A stretch of DNA of 64,000 nt from Batrachochytrium dendrobatidis JAM81. Taxonomy: Eukaryota > Chytridiomycota > Chytridiomycetes > Rhizophydiales. How positions within the stretch are numbered: position 1 is the stretch's first letter; the number at the start of each line of letters is the position of its first letter. The stretch covers positions 459,279 to 523,278 of the forward strand of contig NW_006281101.1 in NCBI RefSeq assembly GCF_000203795.2, written 5' to 3'. Position numbers and translations under genes: made by a program. A model generated the notes under the pieces. That model made no database searches. It was not told where the DNA came from and saw only the letters and a program-made list of their open reading frames with translations. This document shows positions 26,287 through 38,200 of the stretch, piece by piece.

Positions 26287-27822
26287 CTACATAAAATCAT
26301 CAAAATCGTCATACACATCTACAAATAAAAAAGGATTAGACTGCAAAATTAATCAATTATCCTATTATAGCCGCATTCACGTAAAATGAAACCTAAGCAA
26401 AGATGTCTAGTAAACAATCTCATGAAATAACTGGTGTGTTGAACTAGAATGAAAATGTACAAGATTTCAAACTCGTTGATTGTACAATTTATGATTATAC
26501 CAAAAGTGGGACAAACAGTTTGATTTTAAGCAACTGGATCAGTACAGCCAATTTTTATCAAGAAAGTACACGAACATTCAACGATTGTATATTACAAGGT
26601 AATTGCTGCAAGATACAGAAAAGTGCTGCATTTTACGTGAACACGGCTTTAATTAAAAACTCAAAACTTACCATCATAGTTGGTCGTGTCACCTCTTCCT
26701 GCTGGTGCAGTCTTGAGAACCTGTTTTGCAGCCTTCTTTTTACCCTTGTTCTGTGACTCTTTAAGAACGCGTTGCTTTTCATTGATCATGGCTGTTAGGG
26801 ATGATGAGATGCGTCGTGTATCTTCTACATTAATTGGTATAACCAATTCTCGAATCAAAGACTCGACAAAGTATGTGTACTGGACTTGATCCTATAAGTG
26901 TGTTTAAATTCAAAAGAATCATTTGAGTTGGAGTGATTTATGCATAAAAATGATTAATGGATGGTTTATATTGAAACGGTACCTCGAGTGTGGAAAACTT
27001 TTTCATAATCACTTTGACAAAATCGTCAAACTCGCCACGGGACTCGGGATGAAATGATTCAATCGCACCTTCAGTAGTAGAAAGTCCGCCTAGTAACCGA
27101 ATAATAGAATAGGCATAAATGGCGAAAATCAAGACTTGAATGTTTCGGAAATAAAACTAATGGATCGACTTTTGCAATATACCTGTCAGTGCAAGATCTC
27201 CAAGTAAAGCCCTTGCATTTTCCAAATCGGATTCTCTCACTGAGCGAGCCAGTAACTCTTTACGCTGCTGATCGGATTCTGCAGAAACAACATCCTAGAT
27301 CAAGACATTCATTTCTACGTCAATACTCTAAATTCCGTTATATGCTAAAAACCTGATATGGCTTACATTGGTTGGATTACTCGACTCCTGGGTTTTACGC
27401 CTCTCTTCTTCCTTTCGCTCAGCAATCTTTTGGGCCAAGGCTTTTTTTTTATTTACTTTAACTGGAGCAACTGTGGTGGGTTTGACAGTAGCAGCAACAG
27501 TCTTTGCAAGAGTTTCTTTTTCGTCATCAGAAGCATCCCAAGAATCCTAATTGAATCAAAAAAATTAAGAATTCTAGCAGTGTAGAATAGTGTTGCCTAT
27601 ACAACATAATGCTGACTCACTTTAACATTGTCCTCGACATCTTCATCATCCCACTTTCCTGGAACAGCAATAGGTGTTGACACAACATCTTCCTCTGAAT
27701 CGTCTATTGTTTGAAATAAAGTATGAGTTGTCCAAGATCACTTTATCCAAAAGCACATTGATTTAAAGATTCACATAGCCTAGAGCCTGACATGAACACA
27801 ACTCACCCCAATTTCCAGACAT
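26287..27822 (-). CDS. HCR1: Eukaryotic translation initiation factor 3 subunit J (eIF3j/Hcr1)
   Basis: eIF3j binds the 40S decoding centre and mRNA entry channel and assists initiation, recycling and rRNA processing. Seven exons join in phase: 27822-27807, 27703-27621, 27546-27367, 27294-27183, 27089-26983, 26891-26672 and 26318-26287. They total 750 nt, or 249 residues, normal for the family. The N-terminus is the acidic MSGNWDDSEED box used to bind the eIF3b RRM. A basic KKKALAQKIAERKEEERRK helix follows, then the conserved FDDFVKVIMKKFS and the helical-dimer region ending in the YDDFDDFM terminus. The first coding exon is only 16 nt. The last intron (26319-26671) is unusually long and contains an element with terminal inverted repeats. 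The gene converges on the CPSF-A-like gene (about 90 bp) and diverges from RPC7. Confidence 0.95.
26369..26648. mobile_element. 280-bp MITE-like element with 20-bp terminal inverted repeats
   Basis: The left end 26369-26388 (AGCCGCATTCACGTAAAATG) and the reverse complement of 26629-26648 (AGCCGTGTTCACGTAAAATG) match at 18 of 20 positions. The ~240 bp between them have no coding potential. The whole unit sits inside the last intron of the eIF3j gene, which is much longer than the gene's other introns. A third, single copy of the end sequence lies at 50462-50481. Clear target-site duplications could not be identified; the flanks are AT-rich (TTAT / TTAA). This resembles a non-autonomous DNA transposon, but family assignment is not possible from one copy. 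Confidence 0.55.
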
Positions 27823-28331
27823 CTAGAGATAAAAGTGATTGTGATTAAATAAGATATGTACAAGTGTCAATTAAACATGTTTATAGCATGGCAAGCTACT
27901 CTACTTACTGTTGTTGCTGATGGTTGGTGGATTGAATTCAAAGATTTCCTGTTTTAAAATCAACGATCGTAAACGTTCACTATGGCTCTGTTTCAAGCAT
28001 TCAATCTTTGCAATGTCTGATTATCGCTCATTTGGAAACTCAACAAAACTGGGTCTTGTGTTGATTTTGTATAAACTGAACGAATGCTCAATCTTCAGTC
28101 TTCCTTTCATTTAATTCAAGCATTGATGATTGACAATCTACATCAACATACTATGTTTCAAAGAGACAAGAGTTGAATCTGAATAAACTATCCAGCTTTT
28201 GGCTCAACATGCGATAGTCTAGTGCTTGGTCCCTATTTTTGGGGTGTACACCCTGTTTTGATACCAACTCAATATTTCAGTATTTTTTATTCTGCAATTC
28301 TCGACGCATTATTGGTAAAAGTTTATACGCC
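27823..28331. promoter_or_regulatory. Divergent promoter region between eIF3j and RPC7
   Basis: About 510 bp separate two housekeeping genes transcribed away from each other. It presumably holds both promoters and any 5' non-coding exons. No clear TATA element, repeat or RNA gene was seen. An open frame at 27911-28114 lacks protein-like features. Confidence 0.4.
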
Positions 28332-29636
28332 ATGAGTAGAGGAGCACCGGGAGGACGAGGCGGTGGTGGATGGAGAGGTGGAAGAGGAGGTGGGAGAGGC
28401 GGTGGTAATATGGGAATGGGCTTAGATATTCCAGAAGGGTTGGTGATTACTTACCAGGAAATACCACTATATCCAGTAAGTAATTTATTTGAATCTGTAC
28501 ATTCAAGATTACCTCTAGACCATTCTATATCAACAAAACACAGCAATCATACTTTATAACAGTCTGAAAGCATTGTGTATGTCTACATATAATGATCTTG
28601 AGCAAGTCTGGGCATCAATCCATTCTCATTGATAGTATAGTTAAAATGCTCGTGGTAACTGTGTGCTGACCTAGATACCATTTATTGCTTTGGATGGTAA
28701 TCATACCAATCTATATTTTTCGGATGACACTGAATCAAGGCATTTGATTTGCCGCCATTTAAAGAACCAACGGAGTTGGAAAACCAAATGTTTGACATTT
28801 ACTCCAAGTTTATCGAGACAATGAAATCATCACCATTTTTCTTGGAGAAACCTGTGGTCAAAAAAGGTATTGTCAGATTGGATATACCATACTATTTGCA
28901 ATATCTGTTTATTTTAAAGCAGCTGATAGATTGTTACTGATGAAATTGTCTAGATCTGGAGAGATATTCTGATAAATACATTGCTGCCAAGCCAATTTCT
29001 CGAATGTTGCACCGAACAGCTACTGGCAAGTATTTGTTTTAAAACTGTCAAGGATATGATTGCAAACTAAAACCAACTGACTGCCATGAAACACCCTTTT
29101 AAAATGCCACAAAACTCTGGGCTGCTCATCTCTACCTTGTTAAATTCTACTATTTGAATGCAGATTTAACGTTTTTTCCAGAAGAGCTACATTCAGTCAA
29201 GGACACTACCAAGAAAATGGGCAAGTGGTCATTTTTGTTCCTGTGTATACTCTGTACCAATTCAATCCAACTTGTTTCTAAACACATGTACAACATATTA
29301 GCTATGCCAAAGTTGGTTTCAAAGGACTTGGATCTTAAGCATTTAGAAACTCTGGAACTGGCAGAAGCAGCACAATCTAAAAAAGAAGGTGGTGATGCTA
29401 TTGGTGTTAATGAGGATGAGACACTTCCTGAAGACGAGGAATACGATGAGGATATTGAAGAGGACGATAATGACTACCTGATTGATTACTATGAAGATGA
29501 CTTGGATGTTCTTGGTGGCGACGGATCTGAAGGTAGATCCATCTCAAACTTTATTATTTTCGTTGAAACTCTGAATAGTGCTAACCACCAATTTTAATTT
29601 GCACTTTAAACAACAGGTGGTGATTACGACTACTAA
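28332..29636 (+). CDS. RPC31: RNA polymerase III subunit RPC7/Rpc31
   Basis: Rpc31/RPC7 is part of the Pol III-specific RPC3-RPC6-RPC7 heterotrimer needed for initiation. Six exons join in phase: 28332-28475, 28740-28866, 28954-29025, 29164-29220, 29302-29532 and 29617-29636. They total 651 nt, or 216 residues, matching the usual ~220. Features in order: a Gly/Arg-rich N-terminus (RGG-like), ETMKSSPFFLE (family YFIE-type motif), DLERYSDKYIAAKP (the conserved ERYS block), and a strongly acidic C-terminus with EEYDEDIEEDDNDYLIDYYED and a terminal GGDYDY. The start at 28332 (MSRGAPGG) is chosen over an upstream in-frame ATG (28239) because conservation begins there. Introns 3 and 4 have GC rather than GT donors (G|GCAAGT at 29026 and 29221), and both joins keep the frame and restore family-like sequence. 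The join at 28476-28739 is the least certain. Confidence 0.9.
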
Positions 29637-30672
29637 TTCTATAATTATTTGTTATCCATGTACTGGTGCATGAATGTATCTATCGCTATTATGTCTTACC
29701 GAGTGGAATTATACTATGGCTGTCTTGCCACTAAATTTAAACAATACACTGCTTACATTAAAACGCAGTATTTTGTTTTTTAGCAACAATATACATTTAT
29801 AGCGCTCAGTTTAAGAGTTTCAATAGTTAAAATGACTAGATATGTTTGTAAAATGTGTGTTTTGTTATTGCGTTGACAAGATTGCAGTATATTCAAAGTG
29901 ATTGACCTGATTGATGCGTCAATCATTTGCAAGAGAATGGCCAGTCAATGTATTTTGCTGGTAGTTTGGTCAAACTGAATGTTAAAAATTTAAATAGCTT
30001 TCAACTTTAAAGTAGTACTTGTAGTCACAAGTATTTGAATTTCAACATATTTAAAAAAGCAATGGCCCAGGCCGAACATGTATTCGACTGGGAAAGGTCT
30101 AGTGGGTCAATTCATAATCGAATATTTGAATTGACGCGTGGATAAAGTGCCCCACAGTGCTCTAGCGCAATTGAACTCGCAACTCAATACCATCAAAATC
30201 CATGTGGCGATGGCTATTAAAGTATACGCATATTTTAATACGACCACTGCTTCAAGACATGAGCAGTATTTGCATCTTTTTCATATTGAATGTACTTTGC
30301 GCTAAATATCTCATTTTCAAAATACTACTGATTCTCAACCTACCTTGAAATTCCAACGCCTTGTCATTGGCAATTAATTGAAACATCATCGTAGTTGATA
30401 TTATAGCTGCTACTCGATCATTCTTGATCAATCGCTTTTATAAACTTGCATTTGAAATACTCTCACCTATTTATTTCCCAATAGTGTCACTTGCTATTTT
30501 TTAGCAGTGCTAACATTGCATACATTTGTCGCTTTATCCACATCCACATTCAACCTTATCTTTCTATCCACACAATATTTGAACTTTCTTCAAATATATC
30601 TTGACTACCCCATTTCCCGAGCAACCTTTGCCTTGCCATCTCAGCAGTTATACCCTTACAGAATTAATTAGC
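29637..30672. other. Intergenic, AT-rich, no gene seen
   Basis: About 1.04 kb lie between RPC7 and the first of the paralogous genes. The last ~250 bp before the ATG at 30673 are pyrimidine-rich on the plus strand (many TCTTT/CCTT and CCCATTTCCC tracts), typical of a fungal promoter or leader. No open frame, tRNA or strong repeat was recognised. Confidence 0.45.
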
Positions 30673-32664
30673 ATGTCTGATCAAGCATTGCAATCAACCA
30701 AGCACATTCCACAGTATTTTCAAAAGCGCTACGAACGATTCAATATCAAACTACCAAACGTATGTAGTTGATGATTACTCTCAATTTTGCTTTAATCAAA
30801 CTTGATCGTTGAATTTAGTATTGCTGATTGCACATAAAACAATAGTATGCTCACACTATTTTATGTCAATTTATACTGATATGATTATCACGCATACCAT
30901 GCTGCTCCATGTCGCCTATTCACAACACAAATTGCGCAATGTTTATCCATTTACTGACAACATCTGCATTCACCCAACCTATACTACTTTTAAAAATACA
31001 TTGGATACTCTCATGGTGATGCTTGCATTCAAATGGCTCAATTGCATCATGATTCCGTTTAACTATACAACTGATTGTAACGTAATTAGGTGCTACGAGA
31101 AAAGTTTAAAGAGCCATGCGACATATTCTTGCTGAACCTTTTACAAACTAGTATGCACATCAAAACCCTCCCCGACATGGATAACTATACAAAGCGAATT
31201 CACTCAATGGCAGGTCGAGGAGGCCAGCGATGGACTCTTTGGCTTTCTCGCGATTTACGAGATCTGTTTGTGCAGCGAAAGGAGGAGATTGGGTCTCGAT
31301 ACACACACGCAGAGTTTATTGAGCTTCTCATAGTGCTTAAAGAGCTCATTGAATCCGAGACTCCGTTGGCCCCCAGCACCAATTTATCAAATCAACAGCT
31401 ATTGATTAGCACACCGCAAGAGCAGTTGGTGGCAGGATCGTTTGGGAATGTTAGCGGGCTCCTTGGTCAAGAGATGCAGCTCGATAATAATGCACCCACC
31501 ATGACAGTGTCCGTTTCCGAGATTTTTGGAACACCAGAGCCGCCAGAATTTATCGACACATCAAATCTAAATGCCGAAAACGCTGCATCTATGCAGTCTG
31601 AAACAAGTCCGTTTTCGCTGAATGATCTCTTGTCAGATTCGCTGAATGCGATTGGAATGAACCCCACACCTTTGTCACTGCTTGCCGAGCCATCACATGG
31701 ACTCTATACAGCTCAATTTGTGCCTCCGCCCAACTCAAATACCATGGCGATTGATGATACTATTATGGATGATATACTTTCTCCATTGGTAGGACTGTTT
31801 GGCTCCGAGTCTCAATTTCTTGCGCAGACCAACCTTTCGCCAACCTTGATAATTGGTTCCCAATCGCCTGACAGAAACAAGCAGCACTCTCAAAGGGCAG
31901 TAGCCTCAGTTCTGCCATCCGCGCTCGCACATTCTCGCCACACATCAGCACCATATGCGCACTCTTCTGCTAAGCGTTCCAAAGATCTATCGTCACCACT
32001 TGGAGCTGAAAGATTTTCTCAACCCACATCCAATACATGGCTCATGCCACTTGCTCCTGCGCCACCATCTGGCCAAAATGTCGACATGCTATATTCTCAA
32101 TTATGGCAAGATGTAGACATACCCAGTCTGATTAATCAACCGATCACCAATCCACTCACGCAACCTTTCCAGCACAATCAAATGATATCGCAGCCATCTG
32201 TATTCTCTGCTCTGATACCAATGGAAACTATGTTGGTCTCAGCAGGACTGTACCAAACAAATAATCAACCCTTTGGATCCACGCAGCCTGCATTCAAAGT
32301 GGGTAGTACTCCCATGCAACCTGCATTCCAAACGGATGCGTATGCCTCTTCGGCCATGGCTGATACCTTTACTCCACAACCACAAGACTCGTTCAACCAT
32401 CTCGGGCTAGATGTGGATTTGTCATCACTTTGGTCTTTAAACACCCAACACGTATCTCATACCATGCCAATGAACCTGCAATATACGCCAGTGAATGTCG
32501 GACCATCAATACAGACAGCTGCACGCTCTCAATTAGGAAGTAGATACATCAATGCAAATTACATTCCAAGAAGCTTATCAGCCTTTCCACAGGAACCTGA
32601 TCCCAATCTGCAAACTTTTATTGCCAAATATCCTATGGGATACAACACTGCCGGCACACAATGA
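30673..32664 (+). CDS. Unrecognised protein, paralog 1 of a local pair (N-terminal helical module plus Ser/Pro/Gln-rich tail)
   Basis: Two exons, 30673-30759 and 31090-32664, join in phase 0 to give 553 residues. The first ~120 residues are charged and predicted helical (YFQKRYERFNIKLPN, FKEPCDIFLLNLLQT, RWTLWLSRDLRDLFVQRKEE, EFIELLIVLKELIE). The remainder is low-complexity, rich in Ser, Pro, Gln, Asn and Thr, with no membrane segment or signal peptide. The gene 4 kb downstream (35221-38972) shares the small first exon ending in LKLP, the intron at exactly that position and phase, and a W..W.R core spaced similarly. The tail composition resembles transcriptional activation regions, but no DNA-binding motif is recognised. 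I do not know the function. Start and stop are unambiguous. The intron of 330 bp is long for this window. Confidence 0.7.
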
Positions 32665-32814
32665 GTAGTGTAAAAAAGTGGATCGAGAGCTGCCCTTTAT
32701 CCACGTCACATTTTCACGCAGCTCATCACAATTGGTAACAATGGGGTGAAATGGATAAAATAAAACGAGAAATTATCAGCAGCCATTAGTGTGTTCATGC
32801 ATTTGGAATGGTAC

Positions 32815-33035
32815 CTGCATAAAATTCATTCAACCACACTTTCGTGTATGGTCGGATTTGTTTTTGTTTGATTACCCTTTTTGATAATATTCTTTTTCAA
32901 ATACCAATAGATTGTTCATCTGTTGGTTTGAATGGCAAGGCACTATCGTTTGTCTTCTATACCACGACAACAATCTGACTTGTTGACACGGCCAGTTTGC
33001 TAACGATCTGCCACTTTTTTCGGTTAAATACAGGA
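32815..33035. repeat. Repeat copy B (decayed copy of the 11790-12075 sequence)
   Basis: The sequence is similar in the same orientation to 11790-12075. The minus-strand frame corresponding to the Cys-rich peptide of copy A (TGRINNSDCC) reads TGRVNKSDCC here but is interrupted by several stop codons. It is therefore either a degenerate duplicate of that exon or another member of a non-coding repeat family. Confidence 0.55.
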
Positions 33036-33417
33036 CAGTACTTTTTATTTTGTCTAGCGGCGGCTGCTCGCTAAGTTTGCTAAGTTTGCTGAGCCTGCTG
33101 AGCTTGGTGTCGGTCTTTTTCTAACGCGGGAGCATTGACAATTCCATCTATATAGTCTGTAAATTAGCCTAAACCCATCACGCAATACTACAAAAATTCT
33201 TGTTTCTAAATGCAACAGCAGCTTGATTGATAACATGGGAATGTTTTCGAAACATGATGAGACTGGGTTGCTGAAACAAATAAATGTCTTTCTGCCTTTT
33301 CATTCTTTTTGTCTTGAGCTGCAAGATTGGACTTTCTGGTTAAAAAACCTGAATGCTTTTTACAGTAGACGCAATGTGGCATGAATACCTGAAATGAAAG
33401 ATTTTTTGATTGATTAC

Positions 33418-33484
33418 TCAGCCAGTCTAATATTTATATGCAAAATAAACTCAGCCAGCCCAATGTTTTATATGCAAAATAAAC
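33418..33484. repeat. Imperfect ~34-bp tandem direct repeat
   Basis: Two adjacent units both begin CTCAGCCAG and end TTATATGCAAAATAAA. The middle is diverged (TCTAATATT versus CCCAATGTT), and a third partial CTCAAGCAG follows. It lies in the intergenic DNA between the paralogous genes and has no evident function. Confidence 0.6.
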
Positions 33485-35220
33485 TCAAGCAGTTTATACA
33501 CCGAGTCCACGGCAAAATAAAGAACAAGAGTGGGTATTTGCATATCGGCTAATTTAAAACATGGTAACATGTAATGACTGGGGTGGCGAGTTGTGTTACC
33601 AAGTAATATTTGGATGATATGAACACTTGAAACACCTTGAGGATATTTGATTGAAGCTTACTAGATACTACACTATCACTGACTATTCAGTCAGAGTAGG
33701 CTTACTTTTTTCAACTGTACGAAATTCATATGGTCGGGATATCTAATATAAAGAGCCGAGACAAATTACTGCAGGTATTTCGCTAATATTAGTCAGCCGA
33801 TTCTGACAATTTAGCCTTTTTTTCTCCTGGTGAAAATGGCTACCAACCTTTGTTGTGCCTCGTGCATGTTCTACCCTGATTTCAAATGAATGGCAGTGCA
33901 AAACTGTAGCCCTTGCTACATTAATAATGATTGTTTGTACCCTGGAGATATTTTTAAATCTCCAAAGACATCTCCAGTGCTTAACCATCACAGCAGTTAC
34001 GTTTATTGAGTGTATAGCACTCTAGGTTGATGTCAGACTAAATGCTGTGTAGCTATTCTTCAGCAACGGCAAATCAATTGTTGTGCATTCAATCACTGCC
34101 TTTGCCATTCTGTCCATATGAAATCAACAACAGCCTTGGATTGCTCCGTAGGCAAATACAATAAACATAACCATGATAACAGAGCCACCACCTAATCTGC
34201 GAGCATATTTTGCTGGCCAACAAATAAGATCTTGAGAGAAATGATAAATATGGCACTCAATATAGTATGACGTAAGATCATCACAATCCTTGCCACACAA
34301 GTTTATCTGCTTAATTTTACAGAGTATAATTTACAGTTGTCCAAACAACCCGGCAAGGCAAAGCCAGTTCTATAAACAGGAAAACAATATTTGGGGCTGA
34401 TAAGCTGTGATTCCAGTCGCCCAGGTTAGTCAAACAATGGCTTGGTTGCACCAAATCCCCTTTTCTATTGTCGAGTCATCGCATTACTATACCATCACAT
34501 CACCATATCATTATTTTGTCTACCTCCCGTTTTCAACAATGTTTTCAGCTCAAACTTTCTCACCACCCCTCGAGATATTATTGACTCAGCCCATTCTCGC
34601 TACATTACGCCAGTCAACCGACATCATCTCCCAATCACTTATGTGGGTCTGCGCCATCCCATTTATTTTATCTGCATTTTCCTGATTATATTTTTACCAG
34701 ACTTGTACATTTTTTGCTCATCTAAACCGCAGCTGTTCGCTTTACTTTAAATAGCTCGTGATTGTCCTCAATTTGTTTGGTTTAGCCTTAAACCGCAGTT
34801 TACCTTGACAACCAATACTAAGTGCAGTTAGCTGGTAATCACATGCTTAACAATTACATGATTTCAAAACTATCGATCATTTGCGCCTGCTGTAAACATG
34901 ATGGGCGGATTTGGATTGAAACCGCGTCCATATATATAGCATGCCCAATGCCATAATATTTGGCCATCTCTTGAAGCTTTTATTCCTTTTTTTCACTGAT
35001 TGCGTGCAGCTTATCATTATTTGAATATATACATTCTAACTTTAATAGAAGTTTATACTGGCACTTTAAACCTTATCGTATTGTAGCTCAGTTTCTTCTT
35101 TACTTTTTATCGAGCATCTTTTCCCTTGAAAAACAGTGATCGACAAGTCCAAATTATCTACAGCTTCGCTATTCATTTGTTAAAATATCGGCGTTGAATT
35201 AAACAGCAAGAGTGTACGAA

Positions 35221-38200
35221 ATGACCGAACCAGCCAATCCATTGCTCACTGCAATTATCAATCGGCGCAAACAGGAGGTTTCCAAGGCAAGACACAACCT
35301 CAAGCTACCCCAGGTAAATATCCATTGATCAAATATATGACCAGATCTACAAGAATGTAAACCGTTGGCAGAGCGCAAGACTGCCGTCTAAAGATTCGTC
35401 TTGGACACTACTTGTGAATTGTGTCCAAGTGTTTAGATTAAAGCAATTTCTATGCAATGGTGCTCTATCTGTTACTTGCGTGATGTGGTGACAAATCATG
35501 CAGTTGCATTTTGGAGTGACTGAAAGGGTTGAATCCGGATCATCAATGAGATGAATGTATGATTTGGGGCAATATTTGCGCAACCACTATACTGTATCAT
35601 TTCTGCAGATAGCCTGTAGATAAGGAAAATGGCACATTTGTGCATCTATTCTTATCTACAGACTATGGTATATAGTTGAACAAACTAATGCTATCTGCTA
35701 AAATTCAGATTCATGAATTAGGTATAGGGTTTGTGTGATGGACTAGATTTCCCTTTCGGACTGCCATCTCCTATACTATGTGGAGACTGTCTGTTTGCTT
35801 TGCATAGTAATGCAGCGCGATATAGAAGGGAGCAAACCCTGCAACAAGGGATGGCCATTGCCAGCCAAAATACACAGTTTGCTCAAAAGCCAATTGGCCA
35901 GTCATACTCGACCCTGCCTCTTAACCTGCATGTTTGGTCTAAAGGCAATGATTGCACACAGCATCAAGTGTCCAAACACAGCATGACCGTAAAGGCATTG
36001 AGGTTTTATTTGACATCTTTTTCGAGGGGATATTTCTGACTGAGCTTTTTAGCGCTCTAGATGGCTTAATCAGCAACTTGTGTTTCATCATTTAATCAGC
36101 ATATACCATTATTACGTTATTTTCACAAGACACTGTTTGCAATGCATGTGATTGTTTGCTTCAACCGCTGAGTATGAATTGTTGCATGTGAACGTGTTGT
36201 TGGAAACTACTGTTTTGTCAAATGGGGTTCAATGTTGATGGAGCACCAAGTCTTTATTGCAATTTCACTGCCATTTATCTTGCTTTGGCTAGATACAGCG
36301 CATGTGCAATTTTAACGCTCGTAATACCTCAGCAACCGAGTATTGAGTTTGTATTTCAATCTCCCGTTTTTGGGACCTAATTCGAAATGCACTGCTCTAT
36401 TCTCGGTTGAATGACGCTGCTTTGTAGCTGGCACTTTTACACTTCCATTCCAAACACAATCGAGTATGACTGGTATTGGCTGCGATGACCAGATTTCAAA
36501 CAGCTTTTCCGCACCTTTATTGCCATGCGCTTTTGTAAGGGCGCTCTACGCCTCTATTCTTGCTTTTTGATTTTTTCATTTGGTGTTTAAAGATATTTGT
36601 AAAACAACTTGCTAATCCTTGTTTATCGACTTTTTATCAAACATTGTATTTCGCTGGTCCGATAATGACATGCGATGCTGACGGGGCTTGGTTATATTTG
36701 CGCGATGCCTTCAACTCCAATCTATTGGAATCATCATTTCTGCAACCTGCCACCAAAACAATAGGAGTTCCAGGTTAAACTCACCCAGCCCTATGACAGA
36801 TGCCTCGAGTATCTCCTTACATTGACGCAAGATGTTGATCCTATCGAGATTTTAGGAAAGGACAAGTTTTCCACACTAGTGGATACTGCCCCCACAGGCA
36901 CAAACTGGACGATATGGACTCGTGGCTACGTTCAAAAAATGCTACATATCCGCAAGAGCTCGTTTTCTCGTCGTCTCAAGACATCTCAGCTACTGAATGT
37001 CTTGCTGGCTGTCCGAGATGAATTGGTCGTTAGCTCGACAAAAACCACGATGCGAGGCATATCCATCCCAAACATTGCACCTTTAAATGGCGATTTTCGA
37101 AAAGGCAATGATCACTACCATTACCAGCATCAACTGGCGAACGGAGAGCATGACTATCGCAATGGTCTTGCCAACAGACACCAGCCGTTTACAAGCGTGC
37201 CTTTAGAGCCTTGCTCAACCCATCCTCTTGATTTTCAAGCAGACCATTCTTGGATCACTGAAAATCAACCAGCATTGCAACTTGCTGGAGACTCGTGTAA
37301 TCCTGTCAGACCCCACTCCACGCAGGCTGCTATGTTCCATGTCCATCCCAGCAATGACACTTTGAGTCACAATCCATCGCACAGTCGCTTTCATTCCCGC
37401 TCATTTGAACATGATAGGTACTTGAACTCTCCAAGTAGCCTCCTGATCGAGTTTTCATCCACTGGCTCAGTCACTCCTTCAACCCTATCCTCCTCAATGT
37501 ATGGGCCTGCTAGCTCAGAGTTTACTGAAGCTGTAAATATTAACCCCAATGTACACACTAGCACAAGCCGGGGAATGGAACCAAACTCGCTCTACTTTGG
37601 AAATACTCGCGACTTTTTTTCCGAGTATTCCAACTCGGCTTACTCGAAGGACAATCTGACTACAGGAAGCATCCACACTCAAGAAAGTATTGGTGCAAAC
37701 CGACAGTCACCTATCTCTGGTTGCTTTGATATACCGACCAAGATTCAAGACTTTTGCACAGAGTCTCAATTTGGGTCTGTAAACTCGTATGTCGCGCCTG
37801 GCCCTTCTCCAGATTCTATGAGAGCCTATGAAACTAGGAGACTGTCAAATACATTAGAGTCTGACAACATGTCTGGAATTCAAAACTATCGTTCCCCGTA
37901 CTGGCGTACTCACCGCTATAACTCTTATGACAGTTCGAGTGAAATAGGTACCGAATTTTACATGGGTAGCGAGGCACCATTTGATAGAGATGCACACAGT
38001 AGACCTGTTTCTCCTCGTTTTGAGTATAAGGAATCTCCGGTACTTGGAAAGCGTATGACTGAATTTGGACCATTTGAAGGGTCAAACGGAAAACGATTCA
38101 GTCCTCCACAGCTAACCATGGGATCTCTACATGCTGGTCTCACTCTTTCACCATCTCCATTTGTGACACTGGCCGAAGTTTCGTCAAAAATGACCTCGGA

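Larger units (their letters stand above)
32665..35220. other. 2.5-kb intergenic region with decayed repeat and short direct repeats
   Basis: No convincing gene lies between the two paralogs. The region holds repeat copy B (about 32815-33035), a short run of GCTAAGTTTG / GCTGAGC units at 33066-33105, and an imperfect direct repeat of about 34 bp at 33418-33484. A small inverted repeat lies near 33678-33695 (CTGACT..AGTCAG). The ~200 bp before 35221 are pyrimidine-rich and probably contain the promoter of paralog 2. Open frames at 33743-33991 and 34407-34750 look like chance. Confidence 0.45.

Noticed and set aside
34407..34750. Two overlapping plus-strand frames of ~90-100 codons upstream of paralog 2
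   Set aside because: They lie in a pyrimidine-rich leader-like region, and the hydrophobic runs reflect T-rich DNA rather than a protein.
35731..36039. 102-codon frame inside the long intron of paralog 2
   Set aside because: It has no protein-like features, no splice partners and no similarity that I recognise.
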